Below are positions 1 to 8,866 of a DNA stretch of 64,000 nt, piece by piece. This DNA comes from Marinirhabdus sp963793275 (GTDB lineage: Bacteria > Bacteroidota > Bacteroidia > Flavobacteriales > Flavobacteriaceae). The stretch is taken from assembly GCA_963793275.1 (NCBI GenBank), contig CAWBZL010000003.1:124001-188000 (forward strand). Direction: 5' to 3'. Position 1 is the stretch's first letter. Every line of letters starts with the position of its first letter. The translations under genes and the position numbers were made by a program. The notes under the pieces were generated by a model. That model ran no database searches and had not been told where the DNA came from. It was given only the letters and a program-made list of their open reading frames with translations.

Positions 1-924
1 CTTACCCTTGACCTTCCTACCTGGGCACAAATTTTATTAACCATAACTATGGGTATAGGTATGGCAGGAGTTGGGATGAATGTAATGCACGATGCAAATC
101 ACGGTTCCTATTCTTCCAAAAAATGGATCAATAAAATCTTAGGCGGAAGTATTTATATTCTGGCGGGAAATGTTTACAACTGGCAAGTACAGCATAACGT
201 ATTGCATCATACCTACACAAATATTCACGGGCACGATGAAGACCTGGACGCAGGCAGAATTATTCGTTTTTCTGAACACGCAAAATGGTATAAACTACAT
301 AGATTTCAGCATTTGTATAGTGTATTCTTATATGGTTTACTAACCTTTAACTGGATGCTTACGGCAGATTTTAAACAGACCAGGAGTTATTTAGCCAGAA
401 AGCTATCGTATGGTAAATTTCCAAAGCCTTCTATGCAGTGGACTACATTATTTATTACCAAAGCTATTTATGTTACTATCTGGATTGTGCTGCCAATCAT
501 CTTTTTTGAAATAGCGTGGTGGAAAATACTTATTGGTTTCTTTTTAATGCATTATGTAGCAGGATTAATTTTAAGTATAGTTTTTCAGCTAGCCCACGTA
601 GTAGGAGACACACAAATGCCTTTGCCAGACGATACTGGAAATATGAAAAACACCTGGGCAATACATCAGCTATTTACTACAGTTAACTTCAGTACAAAAA
701 ATAGAATCGTAAATTGGTTTACGGGTGGGTTAAATCATCAGGTAGAACACCATATTTTTCCTAATGTAAGCCATATTCATTACACAAAAATTTCAGAAAT
801 CGTAAAAAGTACAGCGTTAGAATTTAACCTGCCATATTACGAATATAAAACAACGAGAAGTGCCATAATAGCACATTTCAAGCATTTAAAACAAATGGGG
901 ATGAATCCTGCAATTTCTGCATAA
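1..924 (+). CDS. Fatty acid desaturase, 5' end outside the window
   Basis: Membrane-bound, di-iron fatty acid desaturase that introduces a double bond into acyl chains of membrane lipids. The reading frame is open from base 1, so the true start lies upstream; the first ATG at 49 is internal. All three histidine boxes are visible: HDANH near the visible start, HNVLHH about 40 residues later, and HQVEHH near the C-terminus. Hydrophobic segments lie between the boxes, as expected for this family. The HxxHH spacing and the QVEHH third box fit the acyl-lipid/linoleoyl-CoA desaturase branch; the regiospecificity cannot be read from the sequence. The next gene starts 4 bases after the stop, suggesting co-transcription. 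Confidence 0.9.
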   Translation, partial: LTLDLPTWAQILLTITMGIGMAGVGMNVMHDANHGSYSSKKWINKILGGSIYILAGNVYNWQVQHNVLHHTYTNIHGHDEDLDAGRIIRFSEHAKWYKLHRFQHLYSVFLYGLLTFNWMLTADFKQTRSYLARKLSYGKFPKPSMQWTTLFITKAIYVTIWIVLPIIFFEIAWWKILIGFFLMHYVAGLILSIVFQLAHVVGDTQMPLPDDTGNMKNTWAIHQLFTTVNFSTKNRIVNWFTGGLNHQVEHHIFPNVSHIHYTKISEIVKSTALEFNLPYYEYKTTRSAIIAHFKHLKQMGMNPAISA

Positions 925-928
925 TCTT

Positions 929-2116
929 ATGAGCAATCAACTTTCTGACCGCGTAAATAATATGGCAACCTCTGCAACACTAGCAATGGCAGCCAAAGCA
1001 AGAGAACTACGAGAAGCCGGAAAAGACATTATTGGACTTAGTTTAGGTGAACCAGATTTTACCATTCCAGAATTTGTAAAAGAAGCCGCCATCAAAGCGG
1101 TTGAAGATAATTTCCACAGCTACACGCCTGTAGATGGATATGTAGCTCTTAAGAAAGCAATTATTACAAAATTTAAGCGTGATAATAGTCTGGAATATGC
1201 AATGCCACAGATTGTTGTATCCACAGGCGCAAAACAAACGCTCGCAAATCTTGCACAGGTGCTTTTAAACGAAGGTGACGAAGTGCTTTTACCAGCACCT
1301 TATTGGGTAAGTTACGCAGACATTAGCAAAGTTGCAGGTGGTGTGCCGGTAGAGATAAAATCGACCATTGAAACCGATTTTAAGGTAACCCCACTAGCTC
1401 TGGAAGCTGCCATAACTCCGAAAACAAAAATGATGATTTACAGTTCTCCCTGTAACCCGAGTGGTTCGGTATATAGTAGGGAAGAGCTTCGTGCCCTGGC
1501 AGATGTACTGGTAAAATACCCAAAAATTATTGTGGTGAGTGATGAGATTTATGAGCACATTAATTTTACAGACGATCGTGTTTCTATGGCACAATTTGAA
1601 GATATGTATGATCGTACAGTGACTGTTAATGGCGTTTCAAAAGCATTTTCTATGACGGGTTGGCGTATAGGGTATATGGGTGGTCCAGAGTATATAGCCC
1701 GTGCTTGTACTAAGATGCAAGGGCAGGTAACCAGTGGAGCCAATTGTATCGCACAGCAGGCAACCATTACAGCGCTGGAAAATCCGCCGAGTAAAATTCA
1801 ATATATGGTAGATGCTTTCAAGGAGCGTCGTTCATTAATTCTTGGCTTATTAAATGAAATCCCGGGTTTTAAAACCAATGAGCCGGAAGGTGCTTTTTAT
1901 GTGTTTCCGGATATTTCGTATTACTTCGGAAAGACCCTTAAAGATAAAACTATTACCAATGCTTCAGATTTTGCCCTCTTTTTGTTAGAAGTGGCAAATG
2001 TTGCTACGGTGACAGGGGAGGCCTTCGGAAATCCAAATTGTATTCGTATAAGCTATGCTGCTTCAGAAAAGGATATTAAAGAGGCTATGAAACGTATGAA
2101 AGAAGCTTTATCGTAA
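929..2116 (+). CDS. aspC: Aspartate aminotransferase (class I PLP aminotransferase)
   Basis: PLP-dependent transaminase, 395 residues, the usual length for subgroup Ib aspartate aminotransferases. The N-terminal LSLGEPDF motif, the SPCNPSG motif, SDEIYEH and the PLP lysine K238 within SKAFSMTGWR are all present, and the C-terminal substrate arginine lies in CIRISYA. It interconverts aspartate and oxaloacetate in the cytoplasm; related enzymes accept other amino acids, so the exact substrate is inferred. The start ATG lies 4 bases after the desaturase stop. A hairpin terminator follows. Confidence 0.92.
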   Translation: MSNQLSDRVNNMATSATLAMAAKARELREAGKDIIGLSLGEPDFTIPEFVKEAAIKAVEDNFHSYTPVDGYVALKKAIITKFKRDNSLEYAMPQIVVSTGAKQTLANLAQVLLNEGDEVLLPAPYWVSYADISKVAGGVPVEIKSTIETDFKVTPLALEAAITPKTKMMIYSSPCNPSGSVYSREELRALADVLVKYPKIIVVSDEIYEHINFTDDRVSMAQFEDMYDRTVTVNGVSKAFSMTGWRIGYMGGPEYIARACTKMQGQVTSGANCIAQQATITALENPPSKIQYMVDAFKERRSLILGLLNEIPGFKTNEPEGAFYVFPDISYYFGKTLKDKTITNASDFALFLLEVANVATVTGEAFGNPNCIRISYAASEKDIKEAMKRMKEALS

Positions 2117-2130
2117 TTATTAATAAAAGC

Positions 2131-2175
2131 AAATAAAAATGCCCAATGACTTTATAGCAATGGGCATTTTTATTT
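2131..2175. terminator. Bidirectional intrinsic terminator
   Basis: AATAAAAATGCCCA and TGGGCATTTTTATT form inverted arms around a loop of about 15 bases. The stem has A-rich and T-rich flanks on the two sides, so it can terminate both the rightward aminotransferase transcript and the leftward thioredoxin-like gene. It sits exactly between these two convergent genes. Confidence 0.8.
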
Positions 2176-2180
2176 GTTTT

Positions 2181-2990
2181 TTAGTTTATAATTAATTTTT
2201 GAGTTGCAGCTGCACCTTCTTTAGTTACTAGAGTAGCTATATAAATACCTGAAGCCAGATTGGTCTCCAATTGAGTACTGGTTTCAGATAATCTGGTTTC
2301 ATACATTAATTTGCCAATTACGCTGTAGATTTTTATGGTAGCTTCTCTCGTGTTTGCAGTATTAATTTGTAGTATACCATTGCTTGACGGGTTTGGTGAT
2401 ATTACAAAGTTAAAGGCTGCTATTTCATTCTCTACACCAAGTAGTTCAGTACACGGCTCTGGAGTCGGGCTTATTCCTGCAACTGAGAAAGTATTCTCAA
2501 AAGTCTCAACACCAGATAAAGGCCAAATGTCCGAAACAAGCAATTTATTGTCCGGTCCAATCATACAATAAGTTGGGTATGCGCCAATTCCGAATGCAGT
2601 GTCTACAACTGCAGATCCACCTTCTGCACTAATTGCAGGTGCGTGTTCAAAATCGCCCCCAAAAGCATTTTCGAAAGCAATTACTTCAGCGTCAGAATCT
2701 GTACCGTCATTTATGGAGAACATAAAAAGATCGCCCTGGTTACAATTATATCTGTCGTGAAACTCGTTATAAATTCTCGTGGTTGTTTGACAAGGACCGC
2801 AAGTGTCAAAGAAAAAATCTAAATAAACGTATTTGCCGGAAGCTGTAATATCGTAAAGGTTCCATACATTTCCTTCAGTATCAGTTACTGTAAAATCGTC
2901 TACAACATCTCCTACATTGTAGGTGGTAACTTGAGCATTGCTCAAAACCCCAACTATTAATGCCAGGGCTAAAAGAGTAATTTTTTTCAT
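2181..2990 (-). CDS. Secreted thioredoxin-fold protein with T9SS sorting domain
   Basis: 269-residue exported protein. A signal peptide (about residues 1-19, ending SNAQ) is followed by an AhpC/TSA-thioredoxin-like domain containing a CGPC redox motif near residue 90 and the cis-proline region GAYPTY. The last 75 residues form a type IX secretion C-terminal domain, recognisable by PNPSSNG, the IYSVIGKLM strand and the terminal QKLIIN. It is probably carried through the outer membrane by T9SS and attached or released at the surface. The CxxC motif suggests disulfide exchange, but its partner is unknown. No consensus -7 box was found upstream. Confidence 0.85.
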   Translation of the reverse strand: MKKITLLALALIVGVLSNAQVTTYNVGDVVDDFTVTDTEGNVWNLYDITASGKYVYLDFFFDTCGPCQTTTRIYNEFHDRYNCNQGDLFMFSINDGTDSDAEVIAFENAFGGDFEHAPAISAEGGSAVVDTAFGIGAYPTYCMIGPDNKLLVSDIWPLSGVETFENTFSVAGISPTPEPCTELLGVENEIAAFNFVISPNPSSNGILQINTANTREATIKIYSVIGKLMYETRLSETSTQLETNLASGIYIATLVTKEGAAATQKLIIN

Positions 2991-3179
2991 AATTTTTAGT
3001 GTTAAATTTGAGTTAAAAATACGTTATAAATTATTTGTGTACAAGGTATTATACCCTATTGTTTTTAAAAAAAAATAGCTATAAGATGTGATGGATCAAA
3101 ATTTCCTTCGCTGCTGGCATCCTACTATTTCAATAGAATTATCATAAATTTAGTTTTCAGCTTCATTACGCTATATAGT

Positions 3180-3187
3180 ATATTTGT
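3180..3187 (+). promoter_or_regulatory. -7 box of the purT promoter
   Basis: TATATTTG matches the Bacteroidota -7 consensus TAnnTTTG and ends 23 bases before the purT start codon. A good TTTG at -33 is not evident. Confidence 0.55.
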
Positions 3188-3210
3188 AACATACTTAATT
3201 TTGAAATTAT

Positions 3211-4374
3211 ATGTCAAAAATCCTTCTTTTAGGTTCTGGTGAACTCGGTAAAGAGTTTGTGATTGCTGCACAGCGCATGGGTCAATATATTATTGCCGTA
3301 GATAGTTATCCTAATGCACCCGCTATGCAGGTGGCGCACGAGTTTGAGGTTATTAATATGCTGAATGGCGAAGCGTTGGACGCTTTGGTTGAAAAGCATA
3401 CTCCGGATTTTATTATTCCGGAAATTGAAGCCATACGTACCGAGCGTTTATACGCCTATGAAAAGCAAGGTTACACCGTAATACCCAGTGCCAAAGCAGC
3501 AAATTTTACCATGAACCGAAAGGCAATAAGAGATCTTGCTGCAAAAGATCTGGGTTTAGAAACTGCGCAATATCGCTATGCAACTTCTGCAGAAGAATTG
3601 AAAAATGCTGTTGTTGAAATAGGAATGCCTTGTGTTGTGAAACCCCTAATGTCTTCCAGCGGAAAGGGACAAAGCACCATTAAAACTGAAGCCGATATTG
3701 ATAAAGCCTGGAACTATTCTCAGGAAGGTTCGAGGGGAGACGTGGCCGAAGTAATTGTAGAAGCCTTTATTGATTTTAACTACGAGATCACCTTGCTCAC
3801 GGTAACGCAACGCAACGGAGAAACACTTTTTTGTCCACCAATAGGGCATCGCCAGGAACGGGGAGATTATCAGGAGAGTTGGCAACCTGCAGCTATGGAA
3901 CAGGCACATTTAAAAACCGCTCAGGAAATGGCAGCTAATGTAACAGACGCATTAGGCGGCGCAGGCCTTTGGGGAGTGGAATTTTTTGTAGGGGATGACG
4001 GTGTCTATTTTTCTGAATTATCTCCAAGACCACACGATACAGGTATGGTCACCTTGGCAAATACACAAAACTTCAATGAATTTGAATTGCACTTACGTGC
4101 TGTGCTGGGATTACCCATTGCTGAAATTACTCAGGAACGTATAGGCGCAAGTGCCGTGATTTTGGCAACCGGAAATAGTGAAAACCCGACGTTTTCAAAT
4201 ATTGAAGCGGTGGCTTCGACCCCAAAGTGTGATTTTAGACTATTTGGAAAACCTACATCGCGTCCCTATAGACGGATGGGAGTTGTAGTTACCTATGATA
4301 GTTTAGATGGAGATGTTTCCGAAGTAACTCAAAGAGCAAAAGAGCTGGCTGCGAAGGTTGAGGTAAAGTTGTAG
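3211..4374 (+). CDS. purT: Formate-dependent phosphoribosylglycinamide formyltransferase
   Basis: Third step of purine synthesis: ATP-dependent formylation of GAR with free formate. The protein has 387 residues, as expected. An N-terminal Rossmann-like pre-ATP-grasp segment (LLLGSGELGKE) leads into an ATP-grasp domain with VVKPLMSSSGKGQS as the nucleotide loop and EFFVGDDGVYFSELSPRPHD as the metal/ATP-binding region. It stands alone between a weak promoter and a palindromic repeat, with no other purine genes nearby, as is common for purT. Confidence 0.95.
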   Translation: MSKILLLGSGELGKEFVIAAQRMGQYIIAVDSYPNAPAMQVAHEFEVINMLNGEALDALVEKHTPDFIIPEIEAIRTERLYAYEKQGYTVIPSAKAANFTMNRKAIRDLAAKDLGLETAQYRYATSAEELKNAVVEIGMPCVVKPLMSSSGKGQSTIKTEADIDKAWNYSQEGSRGDVAEVIVEAFIDFNYEITLLTVTQRNGETLFCPPIGHRQERGDYQESWQPAAMEQAHLKTAQEMAANVTDALGGAGLWGVEFFVGDDGVYFSELSPRPHDTGMVTLANTQNFNEFELHLRAVLGLPIAEITQERIGASAVILATGNSENPTFSNIEAVASTPKCDFRLFGKPTSRPYRRMGVVVTYDSLDGDVSEVTQRAKELAAKVEVKL

Positions 4375-4380
4375 GGTGCA

Positions 4381-4521
4381 TCTCGATACAATTTTGTTTT
4401 TTCCTATCGTCAAAAGTAAAACCACTCGAGGTGACGCTTATTTAATAAGATACTATTATTGCCGTCACGTCGAGTGAATTTTATAATTGGAAGTAAACCA
4501 ATTATAAAATTTGTATCGAGA
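4381..4521. repeat. Nested inverted-repeat element between convergent genes
   Basis: The 160-base gap between purT and the decarboxylase is nearly all symmetrical. The outer arms are TCTCGATACAATTTT (4381-4395) and AAAATTTGTATCGAGA (4506-4521). The middle arms are CACTCGAGGTGACG (4423-4436) and CGTCACGTCGAGTG (4463-4476), matching at 13 of 14 positions. A separate 12-base perfect hairpin TTTTATAATTGG/CCAATTATAAAA lies at 4479-4509. The form resembles the short palindromic intergenic repeats common in flavobacterial genomes. It may also terminate transcription from both sides. Confidence 0.75.
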
Positions 4522-4533
4522 AGCTCACAATTA

Positions 4534-5919
4534 TTAACGCTCTTCAGCAACTGACACTGTGAAAATTTCTTCATTCTCCTCCACAAAACGTTCCAGTACC
4601 TCAAAGAAATTAAAAATGTCTTCTTTGCTGTTTCCAGAATTAATGGTGACCAGGCGTATAAATTCGTTTTCCTGAAAGGTTCCGTAACCTACCATTAATT
4701 CGGCGTGCTCGTAAAGGGCTGTACAAATTTGTTGGGCAGGGATGTTTTTATAGTTGAAACATACCGAAATAGAATCCTCAAAACTATACAAAGTATAATC
4801 GCTATGGTTTTTAATATATTCACGGGCAACTTCGGCTAACATAAACTGTTGGTCTACTATTGCTGAAAGTCCCGCAGTCCCAACCGATTTCCATAGCGTC
4901 CAGAATTTCAACGCATCGTTTCTTCTTCCGCATTGGATGGAGGTTTTACCTAAATTATAATCGTCACCATCGGTTTGATACAGGTACGCCGCATCATTAC
5001 TAAAGGAATTGTTTAAATGTTTTTTATGCTTTGTTACAATAATTGAGCAGGTAAGGGGTGTGCCCATCATTTTGTGAGCATTCACGCTAAAAGAATCACT
5101 CAGTTCCAATCCTTTTACCAAATGCTTATATCGCTTGCTGAAAATAACACTTCCGCAATATGCGCCATCTACGTGCAACCACATTTCGTGTTTCTTGCAA
5201 AGTCGTGAAAGCGGTTCAATGGCGTCAAAAGCTCCCAATACAGTTGTTCCTGCTGTAGCATTTACAAAGAAGGGGTGGTTGCCGGCTTCAATATCTTCCT
5301 TTATAAGAATTTCTAAGGACTGCGGAAGCATTTTTCCGAAAGCATCTGTCGCTACATATCGCACCTGGTCGCGCCCAACGCCTATTAATGCAGCGTTTTT
5401 AGGAATAGAATAATGAGACGCAGCAGATGTATATACAATAAGTTTTTGTTGCACACCTTCATTTTTAATGCTTGCTTTGTAAGCATCACGCGCCATTACC
5501 ATCGCCATAAAATTACTCATGGAACCACCCGGGGCGAAGGTTCCGTCACTGGTATTTGGGTAGCCTATAAGGTCACATATATTGTGTAGTATTTCTTTTT
5601 CCACACCTACCTGCGGGCCGGCCACTTTGTAGGTGTACATACTATTATTGAGTAACACTGCTAATAAATCGCCCAGCGTAGCTTTTGGATTTCTACCGCC
5701 AAATAACTGATTAAAAAATAAACGCGTTGCCGTTCTTGGGGTACTAAGCACTAGTTTTTCGATAGTTTCCTCAAAATTGGCGTCTGGAAGTTCTGTAAGT
5801 TTTATATCTAACTGTTCAAAAAGTTGTGCTGCGGGAACGGGTTGGGTTACAGGGTTTGTGTTTTCGGCTTCAAAAAGTTTATGTGCAAGTTTATTGAATA
5901 ACTCAAGTTCGTTTGTCAT
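4534..5919 (-). CDS. Group II PLP-dependent amino acid decarboxylase
   Basis: 461-residue fold-type I PLP enzyme of the glutamate/aromatic/diaminobutyrate decarboxylase family. HVDGAYCGS holds the Asp that binds the pyridine nitrogen, and K283 in NAHKMMGTP is the PLP lysine. The FAPGGSMSNF stretch is the family's phosphate-side loop. It would release CO2 from an L-amino acid to give an amine; the substrate (glutamate, 2,4-diaminobutyrate, tyrosine or cysteine sulfinate) is not evident. It is transcribed alone, convergent with purT across a palindromic repeat. No consensus promoter was found. Confidence 0.88.
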   Translation of the reverse strand: MTNELELFNKLAHKLFEAENTNPVTQPVPAAQLFEQLDIKLTELPDANFEETIEKLVLSTPRTATRLFFNQLFGGRNPKATLGDLLAVLLNNSMYTYKVAGPQVGVEKEILHNICDLIGYPNTSDGTFAPGGSMSNFMAMVMARDAYKASIKNEGVQQKLIVYTSAASHYSIPKNAALIGVGRDQVRYVATDAFGKMLPQSLEILIKEDIEAGNHPFFVNATAGTTVLGAFDAIEPLSRLCKKHEMWLHVDGAYCGSVIFSKRYKHLVKGLELSDSFSVNAHKMMGTPLTCSIIVTKHKKHLNNSFSNDAAYLYQTDGDDYNLGKTSIQCGRRNDALKFWTLWKSVGTAGLSAIVDQQFMLAEVAREYIKNHSDYTLYSFEDSISVCFNYKNIPAQQICTALYEHAELMVGYGTFQENEFIRLVTINSGNSKEDIFNFFEVLERFVEENEEIFTVSVAEER

Positions 5920-6026
5920 TGGGTTTTATTTGAAATACATTTAACTTTTGGTATTGGAAGGTTTGGGTTGCCTTATGTAATATATTATTCGGATTTGTGC
6001 GCCGTCTTATAATATTATAAAAGTTA

Positions 6027-7283
6027 TTAGTTATTGGTAATATTAGTAGAACTTCCACGGCCTAAGCCAATTACGCGGTCAAAACGCTCTCCGGGACCGC
6101 GGTAATATACTAAAACGGTATATATGTTTTCGGTTTCCCAGAAGTCGCCGCTAACGGCACCTTCATCTATACTACCATCACGGTCTACTAGAACATATTT
6201 ATAATTGTAAAAACCTTGCTTAAAGAGACGGGAGTTTTGGTAGGTATCTGTCTCTTTATTATAGCGCATATAGGTAGAGCCATCAATAGTATAATTATTA
6301 AAATTTCCGTAGAGGTGAATTTCCTTTTCGCCTAGTGGTTCATAATACTGCAGGTTAAAATGCAGACGTACATATTCTGCTTCTATTCTCTGGTCTTCGG
6401 CACTAATATTTCTGATGACAAAATCCCCGTTAATATCTGGATTATACGTGTAGGGACGATCGCTTCTGTCTATGTCTGTAAACAGAAAGTTTTCGTAAAT
6501 GTCGTTTAACTCTACGCGTCTTATAGTGTTATTTGCAGCCCGAACATCTTTATTGTCAAAATTGTGAAATTCATTTCCACCTCCAAACGAAGCTTCTTTG
6601 TCGTATCTGTAAATAAGTTCGGTACCAATATTATACTGTGGTTTTAAATCGGTAATAGCAGTTTTAATATTACTGTTTTGCATTACCAGTGTATTTACGT
6701 TTTGCTTTGGATTAATAAGTAGCAGGCTAGGGGAATTAATACTAAATTGAACTACCTGATCTGTTCGAATACGTTTTAAATCACGGGCTCTTTTAATATC
6801 AACCTGTACACCAACAATGTTTTCCATCACAATGAATTTTCTTGAAAAAACAATATTTCCATCATCATCATAGAAAGAAATAAGGTAGTTTCCGCTTTTT
6901 GAAATTCTGTCTGTTTCCCGGTTAGGGATGGTTAGAAAATAGTGCGAAAAAATTTGAAGGGTATTCAGCGAATTTATATACGTTTCAATACGCACATCAT
7001 CAAAACCGCCTAAATATTCATTTTTGGAAAGATCACTGGGAGTCCAGTCAAAATTATAATGATCTATTCTGTAATAGAAGTCGTCTTCGTTTCCGTTTAA
7101 GGCATCGAAAGAAATTTGAAGCCTGTCTCCCAGGTTAATAATAGGTATCTGGCTTTGGCCATTTGTGCCTCGAAACTGCACGGTGCCTATATATTCTGGC
7201 GGTGGTATTTCCATTGCTACCTGAGCGAATGAACTAGAAAATATGCTAACCAAAAGGGATAGCGACAATACATGCTTAAACAT
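6027..7283 (-). CDS. Type IX secretion system plug-family protein (formerly DUF5103)
   Basis: Exported protein of about 418 residues. The frame extends upstream to 7349, but the ATG at 7283 gives a clean signal peptide (MFKHVLSLSLLVSIFSSSFAQ), so I chose it. The mature part is beta-rich, with features of the family called T9SS plug protein: an early VQFRGTNGQSQIP region, the FDWTPSDL segment, and a C-terminal region with LYGNFNNY. In the Flavobacterium translocon, Plug occludes the SprA channel; whether this copy does so is inferred from family naming. It diverges from nqrA. Confidence 0.8.
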   Translation of the reverse strand: MFKHVLSLSLLVSIFSSSFAQVAMEIPPPEYIGTVQFRGTNGQSQIPIINLGDRLQISFDALNGNEDDFYYRIDHYNFDWTPSDLSKNEYLGGFDDVRIETYINSLNTLQIFSHYFLTIPNRETDRISKSGNYLISFYDDDGNIVFSRKFIVMENIVGVQVDIKRARDLKRIRTDQVVQFSINSPSLLLINPKQNVNTLVMQNSNIKTAITDLKPQYNIGTELIYRYDKEASFGGGNEFHNFDNKDVRAANNTIRRVELNDIYENFLFTDIDRSDRPYTYNPDINGDFVIRNISAEDQRIEAEYVRLHFNLQYYEPLGEKEIHLYGNFNNYTIDGSTYMRYNKETDTYQNSRLFKQGFYNYKYVLVDRDGSIDEGAVSGDFWETENIYTVLVYYRGPGERFDRVIGLGRGSSTNITNN

Positions 7284-7383
7284 AGATTTCCTTTTAATAA
7301 GGTCTAAATATACACAATTTCTGTGCCTTCTTTTATAACTTAAAAACAAGCTTGTTCGGTATAAAAAATTTAAGATATATTCC

Positions 7384-7415
7384 TTGCGTAATGCTACATT
7401 AAATTATTAAATTTG
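7384..7415 (+). promoter_or_regulatory. Promoter of the nqr operon
   Basis: TAAATTTG at 7408-7415 matches the Bacteroidota -7 consensus. A TTG at 7384-7386 lies 21 bases upstream, a suitable spacing for the -33 element. Initiation would fall near 7420, giving a leader of about 55 bases before nqrA. Confidence 0.6.
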
Positions 7416-7477
7416 CACACCCTAAATTGAGCCACAAAGGTTCTTGGGGGCAAAGGCAATTTTAACACAACTATCCT

Positions 7478-8830
7478 ATGTCCAAAGACATTAAGATTAA
7501 AAAAGGTCTTACTATAAACCTTAAAGGCGAGGCAGAAAAAACGCTTTCTAAAGCCCCACGTTCCAGAACGTTCGCTCTAAGACCTGCCGACTTCCATCTC
7601 ACGACCCCTAAAATGGTTGTAAAGGAAGGAGCGAAAATTCAAGCAGGAGAAATTATCTTCTATTCCAAAGACAACGAAAACATTAAGTTTGTTTCACCAG
7701 TGAGCGGTACACTAACTGCTATTGAGCGTGGTGCAAAACGTGTTATTACGCGTGTCTTAATTGAAGCTGAATCACAAGACACCTACCTTACTCATGAGCG
7801 TGTAAATGTAGCGAGTATGAAAGCCGATGCTCTTAAAAGTCATTTGTTGGCTTCTGGATGTTGGCCGTTTATTAAACAACGCCCGTACGATGTGATCGCA
7901 AATCCGGATGTAGCTCCAAAAGCTATTTTTATTTCGGGGTACACTACGGCACCTCTGGCGGCAGATCTTGATTTTACTTTAAAAGGAAAAGAAGCCGAGT
8001 TACAGGCAGCAGTTACTGCGCTTAGTAAGTTAACCGAGGGTTCTGTGCATATAGGCGTGGGAAGCGAAGGAAGCTCGCCGCTTAAGAATATGACAGACGC
8101 TGTGGTTCATACTGTAAAAGGACAGCACCCTGCAGGAAACGTAGGAACTCAAATAGCAATGATAGATCCAATTAATAAAGGTGAAACTGTCTGGACAGTG
8201 GCTGCACAGGACCTGGTTATTATTGGGGAGTTGTTATTGACCGGTAAATTTAATGCTGAAAGGATCATTGCTTTAGTAGGTTCTTCCGTAAAAACACCGA
8301 AATATTACACTACAAAAATTGGAGCTGAAGTGGCAACATTTGTATATGATAGTGGTTTAAATGAAGAAAACGTACGCATCATAAGTGGGGACGTTTTAAG
8401 CGGAGTTCAAATTTCACCGAAACAACATTTAGGATACTACGCCAATACAGTAACCGTTATTCCTGAAGGTGACGATTACGAATTTTTTGGTTGGAACAAA
8501 CCTATCTTTAATAAAATTTCAAACACAAGAGCCTTAACTTTTTCATGGATGATGCCGAAGAAAAAGTTTGAATTGGATACTAATACCAACGGAGAGCACA
8601 GAGCTTTTGTAGTGACGGGCAATTATGAGGAGGTTTTTCCGCTGGATATTTACCCAATGCAAATCCTAAAAGCTTGTATGGTGCAGGATCTGGACGCTAT
8701 GGAGGCCTTAGGAATGTATGAAGTAGCACCGGAAGATTTCGCATTGACCGAATTTATCTGCGTGTCTAAACAACCACACCAACAAATTATTAGAAATGGG
8801 TTGGACTTAATGTATAAAGAAATTGGATAA
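7478..8830 (+). CDS. nqrA: Na+-translocating NADH:quinone reductase subunit A
   Basis: 450-residue peripheral subunit of the six-subunit Na+-NQR complex, which oxidises NADH, reduces quinone and exports Na+. The opening KIKKGLTINLKGEAE and the region VVKEGAKIQAGEI are typical of NqrA. It is slightly shorter than the common 445-470 range seen in Bacteroidota and has no membrane segment. It is first in a gene set ordered A-B-C-D-E-F. Confidence 0.95.
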   Translation: MSKDIKIKKGLTINLKGEAEKTLSKAPRSRTFALRPADFHLTTPKMVVKEGAKIQAGEIIFYSKDNENIKFVSPVSGTLTAIERGAKRVITRVLIEAESQDTYLTHERVNVASMKADALKSHLLASGCWPFIKQRPYDVIANPDVAPKAIFISGYTTAPLAADLDFTLKGKEAELQAAVTALSKLTEGSVHIGVGSEGSSPLKNMTDAVVHTVKGQHPAGNVGTQIAMIDPINKGETVWTVAAQDLVIIGELLLTGKFNAERIIALVGSSVKTPKYYTTKIGAEVATFVYDSGLNEENVRIISGDVLSGVQISPKQHLGYYANTVTVIPEGDDYEFFGWNKPIFNKISNTRALTFSWMMPKKKFELDTNTNGEHRAFVVTGNYEEVFPLDIYPMQILKACMVQDLDAMEALGMYEVAPEDFALTEFICVSKQPHQQIIRNGLDLMYKEIG

Positions 8831-8866
8831 GGATTCACTTTAGAAAAAGTGAAAAATATATAGTAT

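Noticed and set aside
7284..7349. Upstream extension of the plug-family gene
   Set aside because: It places 22 charged residues before a perfect signal peptide.
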